In this document: positions 1 to 9,237 of the stretch, piece after piece
Layout: each line of letters opens with the position of its first letter
Numbering within the stretch: position 1 is the first letter of the stretch
Assembly: GCF_030167925.1 (NCBI RefSeq)
Contig: NZ_JASKUT010000002.1
Span: 186,001 to 250,000 of the forward strand
Length of the DNA: 64,000 nt
Direction: 5' to 3'
DNA from: Paenibacillus silviterrae
GTDB lineage: Bacteria; Bacillota; Bacilli; Paenibacillales; NBRC-103111
Notes under the pieces: generated by a model
What the model saw: only the letters and a program-made list of their open reading frames with translations
Told to the model about the DNA's origin: nothing
Databases searched by the model: none
Position numbers and translations under genes: made by a program

Positions 1-1074
1 AGCGAAATCGGGGTCATGTTCGTTCATGAGCGGATCGGGTGCCTTATGCTTCAATTTCATGGCGACACGTGTCCGAACGCATCCCGTCTCCGTGTATTTC
101 TGGAAAATGACTTATTACAGTGGGGGATAAACGGCTTCGTCATGGACGGCATGTCAGCCTCTCAATTTACAGTTATCGTAACGATGGAAGAACACGTTGC
201 GCATTTGCTGGAATGGATCGAGAAGCTGCGTATTGTTATGAACGAAGAGAACGGCCTGCAATTGACGGCAGGCGTAAGCCGGTTTTACGACGATTGGAAC
301 CAGGCGGGGAAATCGTACTTGGAAGCGTCGACGGCTTTGGAATGCAGACTGTTCCGCGGCAACAATAAAACCATCTGCTTTGAAGAGAAAATCGTTCACG
401 CCTCGGTTGGCAATTATCCATACGAGGAGATGGAGCGCCTCGAAGTGTTGATCCGTGAGGGAAATACCACACACATTAAAGAAATGGTAAACATCATCGT
501 GCAGCATATTAAGCATAACGAGACAACACTTTATATGGCCAGATGCATTAGCTACGACATGGTCAATACCCTGCTAAAGGCTATGCAGAAGCTCACCGAC
601 GGAAAGGAACTGATCCTCGGGCAGTATCAGGATGTTCGTCACTTGATGGAGTTCGATACCGTGGAGCATATGGCGGAAATGGTATCCGATTTTTGTCATG
701 ATGTTTGCCAAGCGATAAGCGCGTATGCATCCACCACGGCATCGGAGCCGATTGGCGGGATACTCGCTTACATCGAGCAAAATTATAAAAACTATGAAAT
801 ATCCGTTCAACAAATAGCTGATGATTTCTCCGTCTCGTTATCCTATCTGGGACGTTATTTTAAAGAGCATACGGGACGAACGATTTTTGAATACATTGAT
901 GAATTGCGGATAGAACAGGCTAAAGAGCTGCTTCAGACAAAAGAGTATACCGTGAAGGAAATCGTACAAATGGTCGGTTACTCCGATTCGTCCAGCTTTA
1001 TCCGCAAATTCAAGCGAATCGTCCGTTTGACTCCCGGAGAATACCGTAAGCTGTATTCATCCGTATCGGAATGA
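1..1074 (+). CDS. Membrane-sensor AraC-family regulator (YesS/YtdP type), C-terminal part
   Basis: The reading frame is open from base 1, so the gene starts before the window; 357 residues are visible. The last ~100 residues form an AraC/XylS double helix-turn-helix (first helix pair around EISVQQIADDF, second around GYSDSSSFIRKFK, ending in LTPGEYRK). The part before it resembles the central region of the full-length relatives at 9238-11484 and 49151-51394, including the conserved stretch with 'SYLEASTALECRL'. In those relatives an N-terminal membrane-spanning extracellular sensor precedes this region, and it is presumably present here upstream of the window. It probably controls the importer operon that starts 111 bp downstream. 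Family placement is firm; the signal is unknown. Confidence 0.9.
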   Translation, partial: SEIGVMFVHERIGCLMLQFHGDTCPNASRLRVFLENDLLQWGINGFVMDGMSASQFTVIVTMEEHVAHLLEWIEKLRIVMNEENGLQLTAGVSRFYDDWNQAGKSYLEASTALECRLFRGNNKTICFEEKIVHASVGNYPYEEMERLEVLIREGNTTHIKEMVNIIVQHIKHNETTLYMARCISYDMVNTLLKAMQKLTDGKELILGQYQDVRHLMEFDTVEHMAEMVSDFCHDVCQAISAYASTTASEPIGGILAYIEQNYKNYEISVQQIADDFSVSLSYLGRYFKEHTGRTIFEYIDELRIEQAKELLQTKEYTVKEIVQMVGYSDSSSFIRKFKRIVRLTPGEYRKLYSSVSE

Positions 1075-1184
1075 CGTATTCGCATATGGCAAACGCGATT
1101 GGCTTATGTTCAAATGAACCGCTGCTTGTTATGGTAACAGCGAGGGGACAATTATTAATTCAAGGCAGGGGGGTGAATGTAACC

Positions 1185-2147
1185 ATGAAGGGTGTGGAAG
1201 AGGTGCACAGACCAATTCATTCGGTGCAGGCCGGCATAAGGTTCAAGAAATCCTTGTTCAAAGTGTTACGTAATTATGAGTTGTATTTACTTTTGTTTCC
1301 TACCCTTTTGTATTTTATCATTTTTCACTACATTCCTATTTATGGCGTGCAAATTGCTTTCAAAAAGTTTATTGCAAGCAAAGGGATCAGTGGAAGCCCG
1401 TGGGTCGGATTCGAGCACTTTGAGCGTTTTTTCCGTTCGGATCAATTTCTCATTGTGTTGAAAAATACGCTAGGTATTAGCCTCTACGAATTGCTTGTGT
1501 CGTTCCCGGTACCTATTGTACTGGCGCTCATGCTGAATCAGCTGGCAAGCGAAAAATTTAAAAAATTTGTGCAAACGGTTACTTACGCACCGCACTTTAT
1601 TTCCGTTGTTGTGGTCGTCGGTATGTTGAAGCTGTTCTTGTCGCCGAGCACCGGGCTTGTAAACCAGATCATTGCCTTGTTCGGGGGTGAGTCCATATTT
1701 TTCCTGGCAAGCGTGGACTGGTTTAAAACACTTTTTATTTTTTCCGGTGTATGGCAAAATGCGGGCTGGGCTACCATTATTTATTTAGCGGCACTTGCTG
1801 GAGTCAATCCCGACTTACATGAAGCGGCCGTCATGGACGGCGCAAATAAGCTGCAACGTGTGAGACATATCGATTTGCCGTCGATTATGCCTACCATTAT
1901 CATTTTGCTTATTCTGAACATTGGGCATTTTATGAGTGTAGGCTACGAAAAAGTGTATTTGATGCAAAATCCGCTTAATTTGAATGCTTCGGAAGTTATT
2001 CAAACTTACGTATACAAAACGGGACTCCTGAATGCTCAGTTTAGTTATTCAGCAGCAATCGGCTTGTTTAACTCCGTCGTCAATTTCATTCTGCTTATCA
2101 CCGTCAATCAGATCGCCAAACGGATGAAGCAGACCAGCCTGTGGTAA
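1185..2147 (+). CDS. Carbohydrate ABC importer permease, LplB/MalF-like
   Basis: Integral membrane subunit of a CUT1-family sugar importer, 320 residues, with about six hydrophobic segments. The typical Lpl-type N-terminus (ELYLLLFPTLLYFIIFHYIP) forms the first membrane segment. The cytoplasmic EAA loop that docks the ATPase is at about residues 213-230 (EAAVMDGANKLQR). The frame is open further upstream to 1071, but ATG 1185 is preferred because a G-rich ribosome site (AGGGGGG) lies about 11 nt before it and because the protein then aligns with its paralogues at 13305 and 53361; GTG 1173 is the alternative. It is followed 13 bp later by its partner permease. No ATPase gene is in this operon. 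Confidence 0.93.
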   Translation: MKGVEEVHRPIHSVQAGIRFKKSLFKVLRNYELYLLLFPTLLYFIIFHYIPIYGVQIAFKKFIASKGISGSPWVGFEHFERFFRSDQFLIVLKNTLGISLYELLVSFPVPIVLALMLNQLASEKFKKFVQTVTYAPHFISVVVVVGMLKLFLSPSTGLVNQIIALFGGESIFFLASVDWFKTLFIFSGVWQNAGWATIIYLAALAGVNPDLHEAAVMDGANKLQRVRHIDLPSIMPTIIILLILNIGHFMSVGYEKVYLMQNPLNLNASEVIQTYVYKTGLLNAQFSYSAAIGLFNSVVNFILLITVNQIAKRMKQTSLW

Positions 2148-2160
2148 AGGGGGAAAGCTT

Positions 2161-3048
2161 GTGGTAGCAAGCCGAAGCAAAGCAGACAAGTGGTTTGATG
2201 TCCTGAATCATTTTATATTGCTCTGCATTGTCATGATTGTGATCTATCCGTTGTATTTTATTGTCATTGCCTCAATCAGCAACCCTGACCTGATCAATGC
2301 GGGGAAGTTATGGTTTCTCCCTCAGGATATAACGTTTGAAGGCTATCGCCGCATTCTGAGTGAAAGCAGTATTTGGATGGGGTACCGAAACTCACTCATG
2401 TACACCGTACTTGGAACGACAATTAACGTAGCGCTTACCTTAACTGCGGGATACGCATTGTCACGGAGTGATTTGGCCGGACAAAAAGCGTTTATGTTCC
2501 TCATCGTGTTTACCATGTTTTTCGGCGGAGGACTGATACCGACCTACTTACTGGTAAAAGATTTAGGCCTCGTTAACACCGTTTGGGCCATGGTGCTGCC
2601 CAATGCCGTATCGGCATATAACATCATCATTACGCGCACATTTTTTCAGAGCACGATCCCGAACGAGCTGTTGGAGGCGGCCGTTATGGACGGCTGCTCC
2701 AATTCCCGATTTTTCCTGCGCATCGTGCTGCCGCTATCCATGCCGATTGTTGCCGTCATGATTTTATTTAGTGCGGTGGGGCATTGGAATTCCTACTTTC
2801 AGGCGCTTATTTATCTGCGCGACGACCATTTGTTTCCGCTGCAGATTATTCTACGGGCTATTCTCGTTTCAAATGAGATGTCCGACAGTATCGATTTGAA
2901 CACAACCAATGTAACTGAGCAGCAGCATATCGCGGATTTGATGCGGTATGGCGTGATTATAGTCGCCAGCCTGCCGGTGCTCGTGCTGTATCCGTTTTTA
3001 CAAAAATATTTCGTTAAAGGCGTCATGATCGGTTCGATCAAAGGTTAA
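2161..3048 (+). CDS. Carbohydrate ABC importer permease, LplC/MalG-like
   Basis: Second membrane subunit of the same CUT1 importer, 295 residues, starting with GTG after the ribosome site AAAGGGGG. The first membrane segment (around VIYPLYFIVIASIS) and the EAA loop at about residues 172-190 (EAAVMDGCSNSRFF) are characteristic of the LplC/YtcP group. The C-terminus ends in the family-typical 'KYFVKGVMIGSIKG'. It would pair with the permease at 1185 and receive substrate from the lipoprotein at 3083. Closest in type to the permeases at 14292 and 54330 in this window. Confidence 0.93.
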   Translation: MVASRSKADKWFDVLNHFILLCIVMIVIYPLYFIVIASISNPDLINAGKLWFLPQDITFEGYRRILSESSIWMGYRNSLMYTVLGTTINVALTLTAGYALSRSDLAGQKAFMFLIVFTMFFGGGLIPTYLLVKDLGLVNTVWAMVLPNAVSAYNIIITRTFFQSTIPNELLEAAVMDGCSNSRFFLRIVLPLSMPIVAVMILFSAVGHWNSYFQALIYLRDDHLFPLQIILRAILVSNEMSDSIDLNTTNVTEQQHIADLMRYGVIIVASLPVLVLYPFLQKYFVKGVMIGSIKG

Positions 3049-3082
3049 TCATGCTAATGAATCATGAGGGGGATATCGAAAC

Positions 3083-4711
3083 ATGAGACGTAACAAATGG
3101 GGAATAAGCGCATTAGCGGCATTTACTGCGATTTCCGTTACCGTAGCGGGCTGCAGCGAAAAACAAGAGAAAGCGCCTGAGGCCCAAGAGAAGCAGGCTC
3201 CGTCAAACTTGAACGCAACGGGGATGCCCATTGCCAAGGAAAAGCTCACACTCCGTATGGTGGCGGGGAAATCAGCGGTAACGAAGAACTTTGAAGACAT
3301 GAAGTTTTTTAAGGATTTGGAAACGAAGTCGAATATTCATATTGATTGGGAACCAATACCGGACGCAAGCCTAAAGGAAAAAATCAACCTGATTTTTGCC
3401 GGGGGCGAACTGCCGGATGCGTTCTACGGTCACTATATTCTTCAGAATGATGAAGTGCTGAATTACGGCACCCAGGGTGTGCTCATTCCGCTTGAAGGCT
3501 TGATTGACAAATATGCACCGAACATCAAAAAGCTATTCGACGCAAATCCGGGCTACAAGAAAGACTTGACCGCCCCCGACGGACACATCTATTCGCTGCC
3601 TACGATTGATGAATCTAACGCAACCGCCAAGGATGCGCTGTTCATTAACAAGAAATGGTTGGATAAGTTAAACTTACAGGTGCCAACGACAACGGAAGAG
3701 TTCTACAAGGTGCTTCAGGCGTTTAAAGAAAACGATATGAACGGCAACGGTAAAAAGGACGAAATTCCTTTCTCGTTCCGCTGGGATTCGAACATCCAGG
3801 GGTTGTACTCCATGTTCGGATCATTCGGACTCACGGACCGTTACGGCAAAGCTGAAATGCTGAATCATATTGTCATGAAGGGCGACAAAGTAACCTATTC
3901 TGCCGTACAGCCTGAGTACAAGGAAGCCATTCAATATTTCCACCGTTTGTTTAAAGAAGGACTCATCGACCGTGAGGGCTTTACCCACGACCAGAAGATG
4001 TATTTGGCGAAGCTGAAAAGCAAGGAAAACAACGTCGGTGCCTTCGTCGGCTGGTCGATCAATTCCACGCTCGGAACGGGCAACGATCAGTTCGTCGCGG
4101 TACCGCCGCTGAAAGGGCCGAAGGGCACCCAGCTATGGGCCAAATATCAGTCCGGCATACTGAGTAAGGGCGCATTTGCGATAACGTCGGTCAATAAGCA
4201 CCCTGAAGCAACAATTCGCTGGGCGGATATGATGTACGATCCGATGGTCAGCCTCCAGGCAAGCAAAGGTGTGTTCGGCTTGAACATGAAGGAGCTGCCC
4301 GATGGTAGGATCGAAACGCTTGAACCGCCTCAAGGCATGAGCGCTGATGAATTCCGCCATAAAGAAGCGCCGGGGTCGAAATCGCTGTTCTCGATAACGA
4401 AAGAAACGCAGGCAAAGCTGGTTGTTCCCGAGTCTGCAACAGAGAAGCAGAAATTAGAGGAGCTATATGCTCCGTTTCAGGAGAAGAATATATTCCCGGG
4501 TGTGTACTTCAATGCAACTGAGCTTGACAGTCTAGTGAAGTACTTTACCGATATCGACACGTATGCTTCAAAGATGTACGCCAAATGGCTGCTGGACGGG
4601 GGCATTGAGTCGGAATGGGATGCTTACGTCAAAAAAATGAACGATATGGGTCTGGAGAAGATGATCGCGATCTACCAAAGCGCGTATGATCGTTATCACG
4701 GGAAGAAATAA
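3083..4711 (+). CDS. Extracellular solute-binding lipoprotein, LplA/YtcQ-like
   Basis: Substrate-capturing lipoprotein of the upstream importer, 542 residues. It has a Sec/lipoprotein signal with lipobox VAGC, acylated cysteine at residue 24. The mature protein has the long Lpl-type SBP fold with the motif NGNGKKDEIPF, a calcium-loop-like segment also present in the SBPs at 15256 and 51636. The ribosome site GAGGGGG lies upstream of the ATG. It is the last gene of the importer operon; the 35 bp gap after the second permease suggests co-transcription. The ligand is unknown; relatives in Bacillus bind pectin-derived oligosaccharides. Confidence 0.92.
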   Translation: MRRNKWGISALAAFTAISVTVAGCSEKQEKAPEAQEKQAPSNLNATGMPIAKEKLTLRMVAGKSAVTKNFEDMKFFKDLETKSNIHIDWEPIPDASLKEKINLIFAGGELPDAFYGHYILQNDEVLNYGTQGVLIPLEGLIDKYAPNIKKLFDANPGYKKDLTAPDGHIYSLPTIDESNATAKDALFINKKWLDKLNLQVPTTTEEFYKVLQAFKENDMNGNGKKDEIPFSFRWDSNIQGLYSMFGSFGLTDRYGKAEMLNHIVMKGDKVTYSAVQPEYKEAIQYFHRLFKEGLIDREGFTHDQKMYLAKLKSKENNVGAFVGWSINSTLGTGNDQFVAVPPLKGPKGTQLWAKYQSGILSKGAFAITSVNKHPEATIRWADMMYDPMVSLQASKGVFGLNMKELPDGRIETLEPPQGMSADEFRHKEAPGSKSLFSITKETQAKLVVPESATEKQKLEELYAPFQEKNIFPGVYFNATELDSLVKYFTDIDTYASKMYAKWLLDGGIESEWDAYVKKMNDMGLEKMIAIYQSAYDRYHGKK

Positions 4712-4729
4712 TGGAGAGAAGGTGTCCCC

Positions 4730-4951
4730 TTGGCCGATCTATTGGAAACCCGATGCTTAAGTTCTTTGGCCAAAGTGTTTGCAGACGATCCGATGGACGG
4801 GCCGGACTTTTCGTCCTGGGTAACGATTGAGCCGAATGGAAGCGCTGTTTCGGGCCCATATGGCATCGACATCGTTTTTGACAATGCGAAAGCTCCAATA
4901 TCGTGTCCCGGGATTTCTTCCTACAACGGGCATACTCTTTACGGCTTGTAA
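4730..4951 (+). pseudogene. Short ORF, possible 5' remnant of a DUF4091-type glycosidase gene
   Basis: A 73-codon frame opening with TTG, 18 bp after the binding-protein gene and preceded by GGAGAGAAGG. Its first 20 residues (LLETRCLSSLAKVFADDP) resemble, from memory, the conserved beginning of DUF4091 glycoside-hydrolase-like proteins, which normally run to 500-600 residues and often follow Lpl-type importers. After about residue 25 the resemblance disappears, and the frame stops near two hairpins. I read it as a deletion remnant. A genuine small protein of unknown function cannot be excluded. Confidence 0.35.
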
Positions 4952-4999
4952 AATATTGGATTTTACATTGGCGGCTCCCGGATCGAAGTGACCGGGAGC
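4947..4999. terminator. Two consecutive hairpins between convergent genes, possible bidirectional terminator
   Basis: An AT-rich inverted repeat (TGTAAAAT, 5-nt loop, ATTTTACA; 4947-4967) is followed by a GC-rich one (GCTCCCGG 4974-4981, CCGGGAGC 4992-4999). They sit between the end of importer operon A and the convergent NCS2 permease gene. Neither arm is followed by a strong U tract, so termination is plausible but not proven. Confidence 0.45.
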
Positions 5000-5041
5000 T
5001 GCTGTTCATTTAGGCATATGCAAGCTTCAGTTGTTCCCTTG

Positions 5042-6322
5042 TTAAGTTTCCCAACGGATGCATTTTTCCAAAATAATGGAGAGGAAAACCCCCATAACCA
5101 ATCCGTTCGACAAGAACGGCTGAATCGTGACGGGTACATTTTTGAACACGGAAACATCCGTATGCATAATACATATACCAATGATTAGGGGTATGGCAAT
5201 CCGATAGATGGTAATGGAGTTGAAATCGATATTCTTGACACTCTTTAAGGATGTACCAAGCAATTGCAAATAGGCAACGAATAAAACGGCATAGCCGACA
5301 GTAACGGGCAGAGTAGCCAATATCCTTACGGTAAAAGGCAGTAAGCCCAGAACGGATAACATTCCCCCGGCAATGAGAAACGGTTTTCTGTTAAAGATCT
5401 GGGTGCTTTCCAGGAAACCTATCGATGAAGCAAAGGGAGCATACGAAACCAATCCGAATACTGCACCCGTTATAGAATAAGCTCCGGTTAGAACATACGA
5501 TTGCTTTACCCGGGCAGGATTTACTTCCACACCGAGCAAACGGGATGCGGCCTGAATGGACGCTAGTGTATTGCTCAAGTTCACTAGACTGGCAAGAAAG
5601 GTTACGATGATGATGCCGGTATTCCAGCTCGGGGGACCGAAGGGAAACAGGGGAAAGGCTGTTGAATTTCCCCCTATAGTAACGGCGGCTGGAGAGGGAA
5701 AGAGGATGAGATAAAGAATCCACCCCGCAATCATACCAATTAAAATGGAAAAATTGCCAATTGCTTTGTTCCCCTTGACCTTCAGCAAAAATACCAGGAT
5801 GACGATCCCAATGGAATACATGCTGATGGAGACATCCAGCGCCCCATTCTCGTCTAGCTTCAACATCCCCTTGAAGAAGATCAGATTTAATTGAACCGTT
5901 AATAAAAACAGGAAAACGTTCATGACCATAGAGCTAATGATGGTATGAATAAAGCTAAGTAAGTTACACACGGCCAGCAGCACAATCGCCGCGCCCGCAA
6001 GCAGCATACCGGTGGCAATACTACCTCCAACGGTTGGCAAACTGACGCCCATGGAGGAAGAGGCTAAGCTAACATGTAGAACAACCCCCCACATCACCCC
6101 GGAATGCCCTTCCATAAGCGGAAGCCGGTGGCCGATGAGACCCTGCAGCACACAAAAGATTCCGGTAAATACAAGAGAGCTTCGCAATATTCCCGTAATT
6201 TCTTGCGGCGATAAATCGAAGGCGGCACCTACGGATATGGGGACGACGATCGTATTTGCAAAGATAAATATGAGCCATTGAACGGAAGCCAATGATGTTG
6301 TCCATGATACGGTTCTAGCCAT
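5042..6322 (-). CDS. NCS2-family nucleobase (uracil/xanthine-type) permease
   Basis: Membrane transporter of 426 residues, with about 12-14 hydrophobic segments. It begins with the family-typical segment 'WLIFIFANTIVVPISVGAAF' and carries the NCS2 signature-like region LPLMEGHSGVMWG. It resembles the Bacillus YwdJ-type branch rather than classical PyrP/PbuX. Expected role: proton-coupled uptake of a purine or pyrimidine base; the substrate is not evident. The ATG is preceded by AAGGGGG. It lies 28 bp downstream of the Gre-like gene on the same strand and is probably co-transcribed with it. No purine riboswitch was recognised upstream. It is unrelated to the sugar theme around it. Confidence 0.85.
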   Translation of the reverse strand: MARTVSWTTSLASVQWLIFIFANTIVVPISVGAAFDLSPQEITGILRSSLVFTGIFCVLQGLIGHRLPLMEGHSGVMWGVVLHVSLASSSMGVSLPTVGGSIATGMLLAGAAIVLLAVCNLLSFIHTIISSMVMNVFLFLLTVQLNLIFFKGMLKLDENGALDVSISMYSIGIVILVFLLKVKGNKAIGNFSILIGMIAGWILYLILFPSPAAVTIGGNSTAFPLFPFGPPSWNTGIIIVTFLASLVNLSNTLASIQAASRLLGVEVNPARVKQSYVLTGAYSITGAVFGLVSYAPFASSIGFLESTQIFNRKPFLIAGGMLSVLGLLPFTVRILATLPVTVGYAVLFVAYLQLLGTSLKSVKNIDFNSITIYRIAIPLIIGICIMHTDVSVFKNVPVTIQPFLSNGLVMGVFLSIILEKCIRWET

Positions 6323-6350
6323 GTTGGCCCCCTTGTTCTAACCTTAACAA

Positions 6351-6821
6351 TCAAACCTTGCTTCGAGGGCGGCTGGCGGCATCCAGTAGAAATTCGATGC
6401 CCGTGATCGTACTCGCTTCATGACCCCCGGTGATAACGTGACTATGAACCTTACCTCCGTACGGACGCAGGAGCAAATGGATGCCAGCGGGGGATAGGAA
6501 GGAAATCCACCCTAATTCAGGATTAGATCTATCCGGAAAACAAAGCACGATATCCGCCTTGCTCTTACCGGAGACCGAAGATTGCAGTGAGACTTTGGAA
6601 CCGATAAATACCATTTTACCGCTATCCGGATGCAGCCTGGAGGTCATACGCTTCAGTTCGATGATGTAATCGGCCATTAAGTCAGCAGCGGTTGCTCTAA
6701 ACTCCTCAGGAGCCTGACCGGCTGGAAGATGCACCTCCAGGAACGAATCCAAATGGCGATCGAAATATTCAAGCTGATCCAGCAGTGAAAGGATAAATGG
6801 AGAAGCCCGCCTACGGTTCAT
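6351..6821 (-). CDS. GreA/GreB C-terminal-domain-like (Rnk-like) protein
   Basis: A 156-residue protein. Residues about 69-140 (VFIGSKVSLQ, then FPDRSNPELGWISFLSPAGIHLL) match the pattern of the FKBP-like C-terminal domain of GreA/GreB, in which a 'vriGS.V.l' strand is followed by 'a.p..g.iS..SPlG.aLl'. The N-terminal ~65 residues are predicted helical but lack the paired acidic tip of the Gre coiled coil, so transcript-cleavage stimulation is unlikely. It may bind RNA polymerase like Rnk. The ribosome site is weak (TGGGATG). It is followed by the NCS2 permease gene in the same orientation. Domain match is fairly clear; role unknown. Confidence 0.65.
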   Translation of the reverse strand: MNRRRASPFILSLLDQLEYFDRHLDSFLEVHLPAGQAPEEFRATAADLMADYIIELKRMTSRLHPDSGKMVFIGSKVSLQSSVSGKSKADIVLCFPDRSNPELGWISFLSPAGIHLLLRPYGGKVHSHVITGGHEASTITGIEFLLDAASRPRSKV

Positions 6822-6904
6822 GGAACAAACATCCCAGACGGATCATGTACTTGAAAAAACCTACGTTTCCCATGCAGAATACCCCCATTAAATGTAAAAT
6901 GTCC

Positions 6905-6948
6905 CCAAAAATACAATGAGACACCCGTTTGAGAAAACGGAATGCCTC
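6905..6948 (-). terminator. Rho-independent terminator downstream of GH42 gene
   Basis: Read on the minus strand: GAGGCA, TT, CCGTTT, loop TCTC, AAACGG, G, TGTCTC, then ATTGTATTTTT. The stem of about 12 pairs with a U-rich tail fits an intrinsic terminator for the GH42 gene ending at 7077. It separates that gene from the Gre-like/NCS2 pair. Confidence 0.65.
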
Positions 6949-7076
6949 TGTATAGGAATAACGATACCATTGTGCTTTATTTATGTCAATGGATGCCAAA
7001 TGATGCTTTATCCGGATTTATTGACCATGGGTACTCGGAGGGTGTGGGTGATAACCGTTCCTTAGTCACGGAAGAA

Positions 7077-9077
7077 CTAGTTTCCCTTTCTGTCTAGTAG
7101 CACTCTAACCTGCAAGGGCTTAAGTGTGACCACACCCGATATTTCTTCCCGATTCCATATGTCAACCATGGGGGTTTCGTTTGGCAACGGCAGTTCGATT
7201 TCTTTGCTCCCCCCGTTTATAACAAATACATACCTAGTACCCTGATTGCTTTGCCTCATGGTAATCTCGATGCCCTCGGGTGGTGTTATGCCGAGTATAG
7301 GAGAAATGCCGATTTCTTGACACAGGTAGGTTACCAGATCCCTATAGAACATTTCTTCGGCAAAGGTTGCGATAAACCAGCTTTGGCCTTTGCCGAACGA
7401 ATGCCGGGTAACGGCGGGATTTCCCTCATACCACTGATTTATGAAGTAGCCTTCCGGTTGAGCTGTAAGCGGTTCGATTACCTCATGGAACAATCCGCAC
7501 GTGTAACTACGCTTGTTCCAGTGAAACAAGACGTGGTTCTGCGGTCCTGTTGTAATCACCTCAGCGGTCCTTGAGCCAAGGAGTTGAAGCATTCCGGGGT
7601 GAAGCCGGTCAGGGTAATAACACGCATCGGTATTTTTAATGCCGCACATCGGGTGAAATACGATGAAGCCACCGGACATAACATACTGCTGAAGCTTCGC
7701 CACCAGACCATCGTCGACGATAGGAAGCATGGGAACCAAAAGCAGCTTGTAGGCTGAGAAATCCCCATACCTGCCGACAGCGTCACAATTATATCCAAGC
7801 TTGCGGACGGTATGGTAAAGTTGATTGATTTGTCTTAAGTACACTCCGGTGTCGCCTGTCCAGCCGGAAGGGTGTTCAAGATGCCAGCGGCTTGGGAAAT
7901 CATAAAGTACTGCAATATCACTCGGTACTAGTGAGCCTGTAATGCAAGGCCCCAGGTCATGAAGCCGCCCGCCGATATGCCGGCACTCTTCATACATTCT
8001 AGTGGGTTTGCCGTTAAAATCCGTAATGGCACCATGATTTTGCTCACTGCCGAAAGGGAACCGTTTCCAAGGGAAATAAAAAACGGCATCTGCTCCATTG
8101 GCAATGGTGTGCATCGTCAAACGTTCCAACTCTCCTGGTGCGGGCGTATTGTTTTCAGCACCTAGTATGGAATGTCCTTCGTTACGAAGCTCGTAAACAT
8201 GGAAAGGAGCTTTCTTAAAGCTTCGGTTGGCAGCCAGCCCGAAGGAAAGTGCTTGGTTTCTGTCCCCAAACGGAGGATAGTAATTCGTCCCGGTAATATC
8301 GAGGTATTCTGCCATCCGGTAGTAGTCTGTCCGATGATTCCAAAACATCTGGTTATTCGTAGTGATGTATTGGTTGGCACGGATGTGGGGTCGAATGGCC
8401 CCGCCAAGCAAACGAACCGCGTCAATATTGCATTCGCTGCGAAATTCACGCCAAGCTTGAAGAAACGACGGATTGTAATCTGCCTTGGTAATGCGGGGCG
8501 TTGGGATTTGTTCAAAATGGTTGAATTCCATAGACCAAAAGATCGTTCCCCATGCGGAGTTAAGTGCTTCGATCGTTCCATACTTCGCCTGCAGCCATTG
8601 GTTCCATTTGGACTTGCACACGCTGCAGTGACAATCAGGCTCATCGCCAATTTCATTGTCCAAATGCCAACCGATGACAAGAGGATTGTCCCCGTACCTC
8701 GCGGCGAGCGCTGAAGCCAGGTCGCCTGATTTAGCCCGAAGCAAAGAATGATTAATACAGAAGGTGTATCGGCTTGCGAATTCCAACCGATGCCCTTCGG
8801 ACGTTTCGATCATCAAGCTTGGGGATGTTTCATATAGCCAGGCTGGGATTGTCCGCATCGGAGGACAAAGAACCACCTTGACGGAATGATTGCCTGCCAG
8901 CTGAATGAATCGGTCCAGCCAAGAGAAGTCATACGTTCCCTCGGCAGGCTCGAATTGTTTCCATGCAAATTCTCCAATCCGCACCGCGTTAAATCCGGCA
9001 TTCATCATGAGGCGCAAATCCTCTTCCCACTCGCCAGGCTCTCTATGTTCGGGATAATAACAGGAACCATATAACAT
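7077..9077 (-). CDS. GH42 beta-galactosidase
   Basis: Cytoplasmic enzyme of 666 residues, no signal peptide, opening with the family-typical MLYGSCYYPEH. It would hydrolyse terminal beta-galactosides from imported oligosaccharides. The catalytic acid/base is E142 in HLDNEIG. The likely nucleophile is E296 in VYELRNE. The four zinc-site cysteines of many GH42 enzymes are present: C107, C149, C151, C154 (CHCSVC). The barrel is followed by a trimerisation-like domain and a small C-terminal beta domain. The ATG follows CCGAGGTGATGATTC. The gene appears monocistronic, with a terminator at 6905-6948. A minus-strand TATAAT at 9121-9126 could be its -10 box, but its -35 is weak. Confidence 0.92.
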   Translation of the reverse strand: MLYGSCYYPEHREPGEWEEDLRLMMNAGFNAVRIGEFAWKQFEPAEGTYDFSWLDRFIQLAGNHSVKVVLCPPMRTIPAWLYETSPSLMIETSEGHRLEFASRYTFCINHSLLRAKSGDLASALAARYGDNPLVIGWHLDNEIGDEPDCHCSVCKSKWNQWLQAKYGTIEALNSAWGTIFWSMEFNHFEQIPTPRITKADYNPSFLQAWREFRSECNIDAVRLLGGAIRPHIRANQYITTNNQMFWNHRTDYYRMAEYLDITGTNYYPPFGDRNQALSFGLAANRSFKKAPFHVYELRNEGHSILGAENNTPAPGELERLTMHTIANGADAVFYFPWKRFPFGSEQNHGAITDFNGKPTRMYEECRHIGGRLHDLGPCITGSLVPSDIAVLYDFPSRWHLEHPSGWTGDTGVYLRQINQLYHTVRKLGYNCDAVGRYGDFSAYKLLLVPMLPIVDDGLVAKLQQYVMSGGFIVFHPMCGIKNTDACYYPDRLHPGMLQLLGSRTAEVITTGPQNHVLFHWNKRSYTCGLFHEVIEPLTAQPEGYFINQWYEGNPAVTRHSFGKGQSWFIATFAEEMFYRDLVTYLCQEIGISPILGITPPEGIEITMRQSNQGTRYVFVINGGSKEIELPLPNETPMVDIWNREEISGVVTLKPLQVRVLLDRKGN

Positions 9078-9170
9078 TATGAATCATCACCTCGGTAAGT
9101 AGTCCGTCATATGGGTATATATTATAATGGAACAGGGGCATTGCGAAATAGAAATTTCTGAACGTATATA

Positions 9171-9232
9171 ACAAAATGAAACAAATAAAGAAGCACGCAT
9201 TCGGCGGGGACAATCCCCAGTCGAAGCATGCT
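9171..9232 (-). terminator. Rho-independent terminator of the membrane AraC sensor gene
   Basis: On the minus strand a long imperfect stem pairs AAGCATGCTTCG with CGAATGCGTGCTT, with an inner GGGGAT/TCCCC stem. It is followed by CTTTATTTGTTTCATTTTG. It lies just after the stop of the sensor gene ending at 9238. Confidence 0.8.
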
Positions 9233-9237
9233 TATGT

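Noticed and set aside
6323-6905. Possible purine riboswitch upstream of the NCS2 permease/Gre-like pair
   Set aside because: I could not find the conserved purine aptamer core or its paired stems.
6811-6999. A 62-codon minus-strand frame upstream of the Gre-like gene
   Set aside because: It runs through a convincing terminator at 6905-6948, has no ribosome site and shows no recognisable pattern.
9166-9180. The 15-mer ATATAACAAAATGAA, also found at 40253-40267 upstream of an AraC gene
   Set aside because: In 64 kb of moderately AT-rich sequence one or two exact 15-mer matches are expected by chance, and the two contexts differ in orientation.
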